Shown here in pieces: positions 16,676 to 26,216 of a stretch of DNA of 64,000 nt. The stretch is taken from NCBI GenBank assembly GCA_030523275.1, contig JAUNIX010000002.1, forward strand, positions 1-64,000, read 5' to 3'. Source of the DNA: Lachnospiraceae bacterium (GTDB lineage Bacteria > Bacillota > Clostridia > Lachnospirales > Lachnospiraceae). The position numbers and the translations under genes were made by a program. Within the stretch, counting starts at the first letter, position 1. Each line of letters begins with the position of its first letter. Under the pieces are notes generated by a model that had not been told where the DNA came from, ran no database searches, and saw nothing but the letters and a program-made list of their open reading frames with translations.

Positions 16676-18528
16676 AGTGATCCCTCCCTGTTATTATGTT
16701 TCAAATAAGATAAAAATCTGGAAATTTCACATTTTTTATTATTATGCTCTTTCGGTAACATCATATATAATTGATTTTTTGCACGTGTCATTGCGACATA
16801 AAGCATACGACATTCTTCTGCAATGTCAGAAGATTTTACAGCTTTTTTGTATGGTATAAGATCTTCTACCACATCCATAATAAAAACAGTATCATACTCT
16901 AACCCTTTCGCCCCGTGCATCGTTGAGAGCATGACAGCATCTTTTGGCTCTTCCTGTTTTTTTTGACTACGCTGAATCAGCTCTTTTGAAAATTCATCAA
17001 TATACGCCATCCACTCTTCCAATGTTTGATATCCCTTGGCACTTTCCTGTATTTCATCTGCTAAATCTTTTAATTCCTCAACATTCATTTTTCGAAACGC
17101 TGCATATTCAAATAAATACTCATCATATCCGATTGATTTTCGTATATAAAGGATTGCTGCATAAGGAGTCATCGTACGTAACATTTCCAAATCCGATTCT
17201 AACTGTTCAATTCGTTCTTCCATCCACCCCATGTCTGAATACAAAAGTTTTAACTCAGAAAAGGAAACTTGTGCTTCCGTCAGATAATCTCTACCAACAT
17301 ATCGATTCGGGCGATTGATGATCGACAAAACTTTTTTGCGCTCACGATTGCCCCGAGCAATCTCCATATATGTAATCAAATCTCTGGCAATCCAGTGTTC
17401 AAATAGATTAGGAAAACCATCCTTCATTATAAACGGAATATTAAATTCTAATAATTTCCCGATTAATAAACGCGGTTGAATGTTCGTACGAAATAAAATC
17501 GCACAATCATGAAACGGTTTTCCCTGCTGCTGGTGCCTACGCAAATAATCAACAATCTTTCTGTTTTCTTCAAATTGATTTTTACATTCGATATAATGAA
17601 CCGGACAATGCTTGCCACGACATGCTTCTAGCTCCTTTGGAAATCGTTTTACATTTCTCTGAATAACTTTTTGTGCCTCTTGTAAAATTTCTTCCGAACA
17701 TCGATAGTTTTTATTCAATAATACACGTTTTGCATCCCTATAATCTTTTTGAAAGCCAAGCATAATATCAGGTTTTGCTCCTCGAAAACGATAAATTGAC
17801 TGGTCATCATCACCAACAATGAATAAATGATTTTCTGGTCTTGCCAACATCTGTATAATTTTATATTGAACGAGGTTGATATCCTGAAACTCATCAATCA
17901 AAATATACTGAAATTTCTTCTGCCAGACAGACAAGATATCTTTCCTTTCCCGCAAAAGTTCATAGGTAAATACTAACATATCATCAAAATCAATTTTATG
18001 ATTTGCCCGGAGTTTTTTTTCGTATCCTCGATAGATATCCTGAAAAACTTCATTACTGCACTGAGCACTATAGTAATTTTCCAAAGAAATCATCTCACCT
18101 TTTACCAGACTGATTTCATTGATGATCGCAGATACAAAATCTGCTTCCTGTGCCATGTCAACTTGTTTTTCCAACAAAACCTCCTGTATCATCTGACGTT
18201 TATGCTCTTCCGAAATAATATGTTCATAACGGTATCCATAGGCATGTCGCAAAATGGTAAAAAATACTGCATGAAATGTACCAAAAGACACAGGATAACC
18301 ACGATGGTCCGTCAGCCTATGAAATCGTTCTTTCATTTCATTTGCCGCTGCTTTCGTAAATGTAATGACCAGAATGTTCGCCGGATTGATATGGAAATGT
18401 TCAATCAGATATTTTGTGCGCTCTGTGATTACCGTTGTTTTACCACTGCCTGGCCCAGCAAGTACCATCATCGGACCTTTATGGTGTGTAATCGCCTCAA
18501 TCTGTGCCTCATTTCTATCTTCGATCAT
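16672..18528 (-). CDS. UvrD/PcrA-type superfamily 1 helicase
   Basis: 618-aa ATP-dependent 3'-5' DNA helicase. Motif I is AGPGSGKTTVIT near residue 24, motif II IDEFQDIN near 210, motif III DDQSIYRFRGA, and motifs V-VI MSTMHGAKGLEYDTVFIMDV and EECRMLYVAMTRAK near 520-590. It is shorter than PcrA (about 730-750 aa) and lacks the C-terminal Tudor region, so it fits the smaller UvrD-like proteins that often accompany core genes in Clostridia. It overlaps hydF and the next small gene by four bases each, giving one translationally coupled operon. The precise repair role is not set. Confidence 0.9.
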   Translation of the reverse strand: MIEDRNEAQIEAITHHKGPMMVLAGPGSGKTTVITERTKYLIEHFHINPANILVITFTKAAANEMKERFHRLTDHRGYPVSFGTFHAVFFTILRHAYGYRYEHIISEEHKRQMIQEVLLEKQVDMAQEADFVSAIINEISLVKGEMISLENYYSAQCSNEVFQDIYRGYEKKLRANHKIDFDDMLVFTYELLRERKDILSVWQKKFQYILIDEFQDINLVQYKIIQMLARPENHLFIVGDDDQSIYRFRGAKPDIMLGFQKDYRDAKRVLLNKNYRCSEEILQEAQKVIQRNVKRFPKELEACRGKHCPVHYIECKNQFEENRKIVDYLRRHQQQGKPFHDCAILFRTNIQPRLLIGKLLEFNIPFIMKDGFPNLFEHWIARDLITYMEIARGNRERKKVLSIINRPNRYVGRDYLTEAQVSFSELKLLYSDMGWMEERIEQLESDLEMLRTMTPYAAILYIRKSIGYDEYLFEYAAFRKMNVEELKDLADEIQESAKGYQTLEEWMAYIDEFSKELIQRSQKKQEEPKDAVMLSTMHGAKGLEYDTVFIMDVVEDLIPYKKAVKSSDIAEECRMLYVAMTRAKNQLYMMLPKEHNNKKCEISRFLSYLKHNNREGSL

Positions 18529-19742
18529 ACATCATCCTCATCTAAGATCATAGAAATCAACGGAAATGGCTCTATGCTGCGCTTTAAGATTCCCTGAATC
18601 GCCGCAATTAAAATACCATAGTTGACAACCGGAACACCTGCTGCTTTAATAAGCGACAAACGATTTTTCATTTCTTTTCGATTCAGCGTACATCCCCCAC
18701 AGTGAATGACCAAATCAAATTTGTCTAGATCACTTGGAAATGTATTACCACTGCTTGTTTCATAGTGAAACCGTTTGCCGGTATACTGAGAAAGCCATCT
18801 TGGAATCTTTACGGTTCCAATATCATCACATTGACGGTGATGGGTACATCCCTCGGCAATCAAAATTCTTGCTCCATCCTCTAACTTGTCAATCGCTTTT
18901 ACACCTCTTACTTCTTCCTCCAGATCACCTTTAAAACGCGCAAATAAAATAGAAAAAGATGTCAGCAAAATATCCGTTGGTGTATCGGCAGCAACTTTCG
19001 AAAATACTTGTGAATCGGTAATTACCATTTTCGGCTTCTTTCCAAGGTTTAAAAGCGTCTCACGAAGTTCATGTTCTTTGACCACAATTGCTGTCGCATC
19101 CGCTTCTAAAATATCGCGGATTGTTTGCTGCTGTGGCAAGATCAGTCTGCCTTTTGGCGCCGCCTTATCGATTGGTACAACTAGCACAACAAAATCGGAT
19201 GGTTCTAATAAATCACCAACAATTTGTAATTTTCCTGATTCCTCAGGAACTAATTTTCCTAAACGTTCCTTTAGTTCCTCAATTCCTTCTCCCGTCACAG
19301 CACTGACACTGATACTATCTTTTTCATCGATCTTTCCACTCAAATCAAAAAGATCCTTTTTATTATAAACTATGATATATGGTAATGTTCTTTTCTTAAT
19401 ACGCTCTAACAATTCTTGCTCAAAATTACCAATTCCCTCTAAACTATCCACAACAACCATCGCAATATCAGTTTTTGATAACACTTCCATGGTTTTTTCC
19501 ACACGTTTTTGTCCTAATTCTCCCACATCATCTAATCCTGGTGTGTCAATCACAACGACCGGACCTAATGGCAATAATTCCATCGCCTTATAAACCGGAT
19601 CTGTTGTCGTCCCTTTTACATCAGAAACAATTGCCAAATTTTGATTTGTCAAGGCGTTGATTACGCTTGATTTACCTGCATTTCTTCTTCCAAATAATGC
19701 AATATGGGTTCGTTCTCCTCTTGGAGTCTGATTCATACTCAT
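18525..19742 (-). CDS. hydF: [FeFe]-hydrogenase H-cluster maturation GTPase HydF
   Basis: Scaffold GTPase on which the 2Fe subcluster of [FeFe]-hydrogenase is assembled before transfer to HydA. 405 aa: an N-terminal GTPase domain with GRRNAGKSSVINAL (P-loop, about 18-31), DTPGLDD and NKKD; a middle dimerisation domain; and a C-terminal cluster-binding domain with EGCTHHRQC and HCGGC, which supply the [4Fe-4S] ligands. AAGGTAAG precedes the ATG. hydE, hydG and hydrogenase genes are not in the window; the neighbour across the intergenic region is an aspartase-like gene. Confidence 0.96.
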   Translation of the reverse strand: MSMNQTPRGERTHIALFGRRNAGKSSVINALTNQNLAIVSDVKGTTTDPVYKAMELLPLGPVVVIDTPGLDDVGELGQKRVEKTMEVLSKTDIAMVVVDSLEGIGNFEQELLERIKKRTLPYIIVYNKKDLFDLSGKIDEKDSISVSAVTGEGIEELKERLGKLVPEESGKLQIVGDLLEPSDFVVLVVPIDKAAPKGRLILPQQQTIRDILEADATAIVVKEHELRETLLNLGKKPKMVITDSQVFSKVAADTPTDILLTSFSILFARFKGDLEEEVRGVKAIDKLEDGARILIAEGCTHHRQCDDIGTVKIPRWLSQYTGKRFHYETSSGNTFPSDLDKFDLVIHCGGCTLNRKEMKNRLSLIKAAGVPVVNYGILIAAIQGILKRSIEPFPLISMILDEDDV

Positions 19743-19820
19743 ATCACTTACCTTCTTTCTATTTTTATTCTATTTGTATGTCTTCTTTCAGCTATCTTAT
19801 TATAACATGATTTCTAAGAT

Positions 19821-19849
19821 TTGTATCCTTTCCAATTCTGTTATATACT
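19821..19849 (+). promoter_or_regulatory. promoter of aspartase-like gene
   Basis: -35 TTGTAT (19821-19826) and -10 TATACT (19844-19849), spacer 17 bp. Confidence 0.6.
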
Positions 19850-19921
19850 ATTTATGTAACATATAATAATCGAAATACTATATATAGCATTCTGCCAAAT
19901 CAAAATGGAGGCGATACATTT

Positions 19922-21229
19922 ATGATATATGGAATAGAAACAACACAGGCACTTCATAATTTTCCAGTCAACGGGCAAAAAGTCCCGGAAACGTTAATTC
20001 AGGCAATGCTGACTGTAAAAAAATGTGCTGCCAAATCGTTAAACTCGACAAAAGAAATAAAAGCAGAAACCGCTTCTGCTATCATCAAAGCCTGCGACCA
20101 CTTATTAGTAAATTTTGATATGGAATTATTTCCAACCAATGCCTTTCAAGGAGGTGCGGGAACATCCACGCATATGAATGTCAACGAAGCCATTGCGTGT
20201 TATGCCAGTCAATATGCCGGTTATACTATTGATCCACTTGATGACGTCAATAAATATCAATCAACTAATGATGTTTATCCAACTGCATTAAGAATTTCCA
20301 GTATTCAATGGATCCGCCGCTTAAGCGATGAGGTTTCCAAATTACAAGAAGCACTGCAAAAAAAGGAATTGGAATGGGATACCATTTATAAAATGGGGCG
20401 AACAGAACTCATGGATGCCCAAATTATCACACTGGGGCAGGAATTTGGTGCTTATGCACAGGCAATTGCGCGTGATCGATGGCGAATCTATAAAGTGGAA
20501 GAACGCCTCCGACAAATCAACCTCGGTGGAACAGCAGTCGGGACAGGCAGTACCGCCAGTCGCAAATACAGTTTTCGTGTCATTGAATATCTAAGAGAAG
20601 AAACGGGAATTGGTTTATCACGAGCGGAATATCCGATCGATTTGACACAGAATAACGATGTTTTTGTTGAAGTTTCCGGACTTCTAAAATCATTATCTGT
20701 TAATTTAATGAAAATTAGCAATGACCTGCGATTAATGGCAAGTGCACCTTATCACGAAATTATTTTAAAACCATTACAAAAAGGTTCCACAATCATGCCG
20801 GGAAAAATAAATCCTGTTATACCTGAAATGACAACCCAAGTGGCAATGGAAGTTATGGCATATGATTCTGCAATCTCGTTTGCTGCCGCTAGTGGTAATT
20901 TAGAATTAAACGCTTTTCTACCTCTCATTGCCTATAATTTACTGACTAGCTTGGAAATGCTTTGCAACACAGTTTCTATTTTCCGAACCAAATGCATTGA
21001 ACCACTAAAGGCATGTAAAGATGGATGTGAACGTCATCTAGATTCTATTGTCATATATGGAACTGCATTATTACCTTACATTGGATACGAAAAAGCCTCT
21101 GAATTGATGGCAAAGAGTCATTATCAAAAAGATAGACTAAAAGATTTATTAATTACAGAAACAGATATGAAGAAAGAGGAGATTGAATCTGTTTTTTCTA
21201 CCTCACATTCTTCGACTTATCGAAATTAG
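19922..21229 (+). CDS. aspartase/fumarase superfamily lyase, AspA-like
   Basis: 435-aa lyase of the fumarase/aspartase superfamily, which deaminates or dehydrates fumarate-yielding substrates. The family signature GSTIMPGKINPVIPEM lies near residues 288-303; the GAGTSTHMNVNEAIA and TELMDAQIITLGQEFGAY segments match aspartase-type enzymes. It is a little shorter than typical AspA (about 460-480). GGAGGCG precedes the ATG. It diverges from hydF. Aspartase genes are repeatedly found beside hyd maturation genes, so a link to H-cluster assembly, for example as an ammonia source, is plausible but not shown. Confidence 0.85.
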   Translation: MIYGIETTQALHNFPVNGQKVPETLIQAMLTVKKCAAKSLNSTKEIKAETASAIIKACDHLLVNFDMELFPTNAFQGGAGTSTHMNVNEAIACYASQYAGYTIDPLDDVNKYQSTNDVYPTALRISSIQWIRRLSDEVSKLQEALQKKELEWDTIYKMGRTELMDAQIITLGQEFGAYAQAIARDRWRIYKVEERLRQINLGGTAVGTGSTASRKYSFRVIEYLREETGIGLSRAEYPIDLTQNNDVFVEVSGLLKSLSVNLMKISNDLRLMASAPYHEIILKPLQKGSTIMPGKINPVIPEMTTQVAMEVMAYDSAISFAAASGNLELNAFLPLIAYNLLTSLEMLCNTVSIFRTKCIEPLKACKDGCERHLDSIVIYGTALLPYIGYEKASELMAKSHYQKDRLKDLLITETDMKKEEIESVFSTSHSSTYRN

Positions 21230-21246
21230 ATTTCATTTTTCATATC

Positions 21247-21283
21247 AAAAAAAGAAGCATGATTTTTATCATGCTTCTTTTTA
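21247..21283. terminator. bidirectional terminator
   Basis: GAAGCATGA arms (21251-21262 and 21269-21280) flanked by A- and T-runs, between the converging lyase gene and ptsI. Confidence 0.85.
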
Positions 21284-21297
21284 TCCTAAAATTTTAA

Positions 21298-23010
21298 TTA
21301 AAATCTTGCTTTTGCTTCTAATAAAGCTTTTACTTCTGCTTCTGTTTCTAACTGCATAACTTCATCAGCTAAAGCTTTACATTCATCTAATGTCCATAAA
21401 GACATTGTCTTTCTAGCCTGTAAAATTGCTGTAGCACTTACAGAGAATTCATTTAATCCAAATGCAAGTAATAATGGAATCATTAATGGATCGCTTGCAG
21501 CTTCACCACACATACCTGCCATAATGCCTTCTTTATTAGCAGCACCAATAATGTTACGGATTGCACGAAGAACCGCTGGATTATATGCAGAATACAGATA
21601 TGCAACATCTGGGTTACCTCTATCTGCTGCCATTGTGTATCCTGTTAAGTCGTTTGTTCCGATACTAAAGAAATCTGCTTCTTTTGCTAAGATATCTGCA
21701 ATCCAGCTTGCTGCAGCAGTTTCCATCATAACACCAACTTCGATGTTCTTATCGTATGCAATACCTTCAGCATCCAATTCTGCTTTTAATTCTTCAATAA
21801 TTGCTTTTACAGCACGAAGTTCATCTACACATGTTACTAATGGTACCATGATACGAACTTTACCAAATGCACTAGCTCTTAATAAAGCTCTTAACTGTGG
21901 TTTATAAATGTCTTCCTGTCTCTGTAAACAGAAACGAACAGCACGGAAACCTAAGAATGGGTTTTCTTCTGTAGGAAGTCCAAGATATGGAAGAGCTTTA
22001 TCTCCACCAATATCCAATGTACGAATGATAACTGGTTTACCGTCTAATGTCTCAGCTACTGATTTGTAAGCTTCGAACTGAGATTCTTCAGATGGAATAC
22101 TATCACTATCCATAAATAAGAATTCAGAACGGAATAAACCAACACCTTCTCCATCTCTTTCTAATACTCCAGGAGCTTCGTCTGGTCCACCAATATTTGC
22201 AACCAACTCAACAACATGTCCGTCTGCTGTCTGTGATGGTTTTCCAACGAATTTTGCTAAAGCAGCTTTTGCTTCTAAGTAAGCATCACGTTTTGCTTTA
22301 TATTCTTCTAATACAGAATCATCTGGATTGATGTAAGCTTCACCAGTAGAACCGTCTAATACAACTACATCTCCATCTTTTACGATTGATGTAATATCTG
22401 GAATAGATAATACTGCTGGAATTTCCATAGAACGGCAAATAATTGCAGAGTGAGATGTCTTACCACCGATTTCTGTTAAAACTCCTTGGATATTTTCCGG
22501 AACAAAACTTGCTGTCATAGATGGTGTTAAATCTTCTGCAACTAAGATCGTCTCTGCTGGAACAGCTCCGATATCTACTTCTTCAACTCCTAACAAAATC
22601 TTGATCAAACGAGTTTTGATATCACCAAGGTCAGATGCTCTCTGCTGTGTCAATTCATCTTCTGCCATAGAGAAGATCATTGCAAAGAAATCACATGCTT
22701 CTTCTACTGCTGCTTCTGCATTAATAGACTCGTCATCGATTTTCTGTTCAATCTGTTCTGTAATCGCAGGATCCTGAATCATCATAATATGTCCCTGTAA
22801 GATTTCAGATTCTGCTTCTCCTGCTGTTACTTTCATACTCTCAGCTAATGCAGTTGTTTTTTCAACGAAAACATCAATTGCATCGGCTAATCTTTTCTTC
22901 TCAGCTTCTTTATCTGTAATGGTAACTTTAGAATAGCTTAATTCCTGTTCTTTAATAATAACAACTTTACCAATACCGATACCTGCTGATGCTCCAATTC
23001 CCTTATACAT
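21298..23010 (-). CDS. ptsI: PTS enzyme I
   Basis: Takes phosphate from phosphoenolpyruvate and passes it to HPr. 570 aa, normal for the family. The phosphorylated His is H187 in GGKTSHSAI; the PEP-binding barrel follows with GLFRSEFLFM, RTLDIGGDK and the MCGEAASDP motif near residue 500. AGAGGTGG precedes the ATG. It is 28 bases after ptsH in the usual ptsHI order and would energise the ascorbate-type PTS at the right end of the window. Confidence 0.97.
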   Translation of the reverse strand: MYKGIGASAGIGIGKVVIIKEQELSYSKVTITDKEAEKKRLADAIDVFVEKTTALAESMKVTAGEAESEILQGHIMMIQDPAITEQIEQKIDDESINAEAAVEEACDFFAMIFSMAEDELTQQRASDLGDIKTRLIKILLGVEEVDIGAVPAETILVAEDLTPSMTASFVPENIQGVLTEIGGKTSHSAIICRSMEIPAVLSIPDITSIVKDGDVVVLDGSTGEAYINPDDSVLEEYKAKRDAYLEAKAALAKFVGKPSQTADGHVVELVANIGGPDEAPGVLERDGEGVGLFRSEFLFMDSDSIPSEESQFEAYKSVAETLDGKPVIIRTLDIGGDKALPYLGLPTEENPFLGFRAVRFCLQRQEDIYKPQLRALLRASAFGKVRIMVPLVTCVDELRAVKAIIEELKAELDAEGIAYDKNIEVGVMMETAAASWIADILAKEADFFSIGTNDLTGYTMAADRGNPDVAYLYSAYNPAVLRAIRNIIGAANKEGIMAGMCGEAASDPLMIPLLLAFGLNEFSVSATAILQARKTMSLWTLDECKALADEVMQLETEAEVKALLEAKARF

Positions 23011-23038
23011 GAGCCACCTCTTATGATCTTAAACTAAA

Positions 23039-23302
23039 TTATTCACCTAAACCAGATTCAATTAATTCTGCTGCATGTTCTAATGCTGCTTCTTCATCTG
23101 GACCTTCGCAAACTAATTCAATTTCAGAACCATATTTGATGCAAGCACCGATAATATTTAATAAGCTCTTAGCGTTAATTTTTTTGTCATTGTAAACGAT
23201 TGTTACGTCAGATTCGAATTTTGTTACAGCTTTAGCTAAAACTCCAGCTGGTCTCATGTGTAAGCCCTGTTCATTTTGAATTACAAATTTTTTTGATACC
23301 AT
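23039..23302 (-). CDS. ptsH: phosphocarrier protein HPr
   Basis: 87-aa phosphocarrier of the PTS. H15 in GLHMRPAG is the site phosphorylated by enzyme I, and S46 in AKSLLNIIG is the regulatory serine used by HPr kinase in Gram-positives. A Met replaces the common Ala after H15. AAGGAG precedes the ATG. First gene of ptsHI. Confidence 0.95.
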   Translation of the reverse strand: MVSKKFVIQNEQGLHMRPAGVLAKAVTKFESDVTIVYNDKKINAKSLLNIIGACIKYGSEIELVCEGPDEEAALEHAAELIESGLGE

Positions 23303-23378
23303 AATATTATCTCCTTTTTCTTATAAAATTTCGCTAAGCCGAATTTGATATTTATTCAGCTCATTCACTCATGTTAAA

Positions 23379-23408
23379 ATTTTACCATGCCAAGTAGGAA
23401 AAAGTCAA
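23379..23408 (-). promoter_or_regulatory. ptsHI promoter
   Basis: Minus-strand -35 TTGACT (23403-23408) and -10 TAAAAT (23379-23384), spacer 18 bp. Confidence 0.6.
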
Positions 23409-23473
23409 TAGGAGTAGTGCATTTTTTATAATTTGTGCGTTCTACTTTTTGCTATTTTTAACAAAAATGCTAT

Positions 23474-23502
23474 AAAAAAGAATCTCGTTCTATGAGATTC
23501 TT
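23474..23502 (-). terminator. hflX terminator
   Basis: AAGAATCTC and GAGATTCTT arms around a short loop, followed on the minus strand by a T-run, just after hflX. Confidence 0.75.
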
Positions 23503-23513
23503 CTCCTTTGATA

Positions 23514-24767
23514 TTATGCTAATGAATTTACTACTTCCGACGGTACATACGCTTCTACATAGATTCCGTCCTCCCGATACTCTTCTTTTAGAACAGAACC
23601 ATATTTTCTGATTTTCTGAATTTTCCAGGCCTGTTCATAGGAAAATATCTTCTCTACATAAATCTGCCCTGCTGTCAGAGTTTCTTCAATCAACCTTAGA
23701 AGTTCTGCTGTTCGAATCCCTTTACGTGCAGAAATAGAAATTACTTCGTCTGCATTGGGATCTTTGAAAAATTCTTTTTCACCTACCTGATCGATCTTAT
23801 TAAAAACAGTCAATATTTTTTTATCCTGAATTTCCAACTGACGAAACGTTTCATAAACAGCTGCCATTTGTTTCTCATGCTGCGGATTGGAGGCATCCAC
23901 TACATGTAAAATTAAATCACTATATTTCGCCTCCTCCAAGGTGCTTCGAAAAGCATCCACGAGATGATGCGGTAATTTTCTTATGAAACCTACCGTATCC
24001 GTCATTAGGATTTCCTGCCCATTTGGCAATGTTACAATTCTAGTTGTCGGGTCAAGCGTTGCAAATAATTTGTCCTCCTCTAACACATTGGCATCTGTAT
24101 AATAATTAAGCAATGTCGATTTCCCGGCATTCGTATACCCAGCTATACAGACAACCGGCAAATGATTTTTACTCCTCTTTTGCCGCTGAACCTCTCTATG
24201 TTTGACAACCTGCTTTAATTCACGTGAAAGATGTCCAATACGATTTCGAATCAGACGACGATCCACTTCTAATTTCTTTTCACCAGGTCCTCTTGTCCCA
24301 ATACCACCGCCCAGTCTTGACATAGAAGTTCCTTTTCCTGTCAATCTGGTCGCATGATAACGCAATTGCGCCAATTCTACCTGAATCTTTCCTTCTTTTG
24401 TTCTGGCACGAGACGCAAAGATATCTAAAATAACAAGTGTCCGGTCCAAAATCTTACAATCCAATTCCATTTCTAAATTACGGATCTGAATAGATGTCAA
24501 TTCGTCATCACAGATGATTCCATCTGCCTCCGTTTCCCAAAGTAAATCTTTGATTTCCTGAATCTTTCCACTACCAACATACGTACCATTGTGAATAAAT
24601 TCACGATTTTGAATACATCTCGCAACCGTTTTCGCACCCGCTGTCGATGCCAGTTCCTCTAACTCATCCAAAGATTCTTCTGTCTCTTCCAGACGTTCAA
24701 GACAAACTGCAACTAAAATAACTGTTTCTTGTTTTTGATCATGTTCATATTCAAATTTTGATTTCAT
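23514..24767 (-). CDS. hflX: GTPase HflX
   Basis: Ribosome-associated GTPase that splits stalled or heat-damaged 70S ribosomes. 417 aa: N-terminal HflX domain with GSGKIQEIK, a glycine-rich linker SRLGGGIGTRGPGEKK near residue 155, then the G domain with GYTNAGKSTLLN (about 207-218), DTVGFIRKLPH and NKID. Its start is four bases from the stop of the TPR gene, so the two are probably co-transcribed. Confidence 0.96.
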   Translation of the reverse strand: MKSKFEYEHDQKQETVILVAVCLERLEETEESLDELEELASTAGAKTVARCIQNREFIHNGTYVGSGKIQEIKDLLWETEADGIICDDELTSIQIRNLEMELDCKILDRTLVILDIFASRARTKEGKIQVELAQLRYHATRLTGKGTSMSRLGGGIGTRGPGEKKLEVDRRLIRNRIGHLSRELKQVVKHREVQRQKRSKNHLPVVCIAGYTNAGKSTLLNYYTDANVLEEDKLFATLDPTTRIVTLPNGQEILMTDTVGFIRKLPHHLVDAFRSTLEEAKYSDLILHVVDASNPQHEKQMAAVYETFRQLEIQDKKILTVFNKIDQVGEKEFFKDPNADEVISISARKGIRTAELLRLIEETLTAGQIYVEKIFSYEQAWKIQKIRKYGSVLKEEYREDGIYVEAYVPSEVVNSLA

Positions 24768-24770
24768 GAA

Positions 24771-25427
24771 TTATCTCGTTTCCAAAAATTCTTTTTCTTG
24801 TTTACCAGTTTTGTCATCCGGATATTGCTTGCAATATTCCTTCGCCGCATTGAGTGCTTTGTCGTATTGTAATAATTTCTCATAAGCAACAATCTTTGCA
24901 TAGGCAATTTCTTGTTCCATTGAAGTAACTGTGGCCGCCTCCGCGTCATCTAATACAGACAAAGCTTTTTCATACTCTTTTTGCTCGACATAATATCCAT
25001 ATAAATAGTAATATCCGATTCCATCTTTTTCATCCACTTCAATGGCCGTTTGATATGCTTTCTGTGCATTTTCTTTATCACCATTTTGTTGATAAGCAAA
25101 ACCTTTCATCGCATAAGCCCGGGCATCTTTGTGTTTGTCAATTATCTTTTGATATAGTTTAGCAGCTTCATCAAATCGTCCCAAATAGATTAAGCTTTCT
25201 CCTTCATAATACTGAATGTTTTTCTTAGAAGTAAAGATTGTATACTTCCCTTCTGCATTATGAAAGGCTGTATAAGCCTTTTCATAATCTTTCTCTTCTA
25301 AATAGTCAATTCCATTATTTAATTGTATTTGCTGGGTAATAATCTGAAATCCCAAAAATAAAACAATCAGAGCAATAACCACAACAATCGCAAGTAGCCA
25401 TTTTTTCTTATTTTCTCCTGATTCCAC
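24771..25427 (-). CDS. membrane-anchored TPR protein
   Basis: 218 aa with one transmembrane helix at about residues 9-31 and at least four tetratricopeptide-like repeats from about 40 to 210 (patterns such as YEKAYTAFHNAEG, FDEAAKLYQKII, YEKALSVLDDAEA, YDKALNAAKEYC). It should display a protein-binding surface outside the membrane. The start is a GTG behind AGGAGGG. It lies between hisF and hflX, but nothing ties it to histidine synthesis. Confidence 0.65.
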   Translation of the reverse strand: MESGENKKKWLLAIVVVIALIVLFLGFQIITQQIQLNNGIDYLEEKDYEKAYTAFHNAEGKYTIFTSKKNIQYYEGESLIYLGRFDEAAKLYQKIIDKHKDARAYAMKGFAYQQNGDKENAQKAYQTAIEVDEKDGIGYYYLYGYYVEQKEYEKALSVLDDAEAATVTSMEQEIAYAKIVAYEKLLQYDKALNAAKEYCKQYPDDKTGKQEKEFLETR

Positions 25428-25443
25428 TCAGAGCCCTCCTATT

Positions 25444-26205
25444 TTATAATCTGACACTAATTCCTCTTTTTCTCAAATCCGCTTTTAAATCATTAATCTC
25501 TAATTCTTTAAAATGGAACAAAGACGCCGCCAGGGCCGCATCTGCTTTTCCCTCTGTTAACACATCATAAAAATGATCTTTATTGCCTGCACCACCGGAA
25601 GCGATGACTGGAATCGATACATTCTCTGAAACCAAACGGGTCAGTTCCACGTCATATCCCGCTTTCGTACCATCACAGTCCATACTCGTAAGCAAGATTT
25701 CTCCAGCACCGCGCTTTTCGGCTTCCATTGCCCATTCTATTGCATCAAGACCAACATTGATACGACCACCATTTTTATAAACATCCCAACCCGAACCGTC
25801 TGCACGTCGTTTGGCATCGATTGCAACAACGACACACTGACTGCCAAATTTATCCGCAGCATCTGAGATCAGATTCGGTGTATTAATCGCAGAAGAGTTA
25901 ATTGAGATTTTATCTGCTCCTTCCCGCAAAATTGCTTTAAAATCATCGACGGTACGAATCCCTCCACCAACAGTAAATGGGATAAATACCGTTTCTGCAA
26001 CTTTGCGCACCATATCTACCATAATATTTCTTGCATCAGAGGAAGCCGTGATATCCAAAAAGACCAGTTCATCCGCACCAGCCGTATCATAGGCAGCTCC
26101 TACCGCTACCGGATCACCCGCATCAATCAAATTAACAAAATTAACACCTTTTACAACCCTTCCAGCAGTCACATCCAGACAGGGAATAATTCTTTTCGTA
26201 TGCAT
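25444..26205 (-). CDS. hisF: imidazole glycerol phosphate synthase subunit HisF
   Basis: Cyclase subunit of IGP synthase; uses ammonia from HisH to convert PRFAR into IGP and AICAR. 253-aa (beta-alpha)8 barrel with catalytic D11 in PCLDV and the second Asp in VAIDAKR near residue 130; [10 protein letters not shown] and ASGGAGN are the phosphate-binding loops. AGGAGG precedes the ATG. Eleven bases after hisH. Confidence 0.97.
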   Translation of the reverse strand: MHTKRIIPCLDVTAGRVVKGVNFVNLIDAGDPVAVGAAYDTAGADELVFLDITASSDARNIMVDMVRKVAETVFIPFTVGGGIRTVDDFKAILREGADKISINSSAINTPNLISDAADKFGSQCVVVAIDAKRRADGSGWDVYKNGGRINVGLDAIEWAMEAEKRGAGEILLTSMDCDGTKAGYDVELTRLVSENVSIPVIASGGAGNKDHFYDVLTEGKADAALAASLFHFKELEINDLKADLRKRGISVRL

Positions 26206-26216
26206 ATTGTTTCCTC

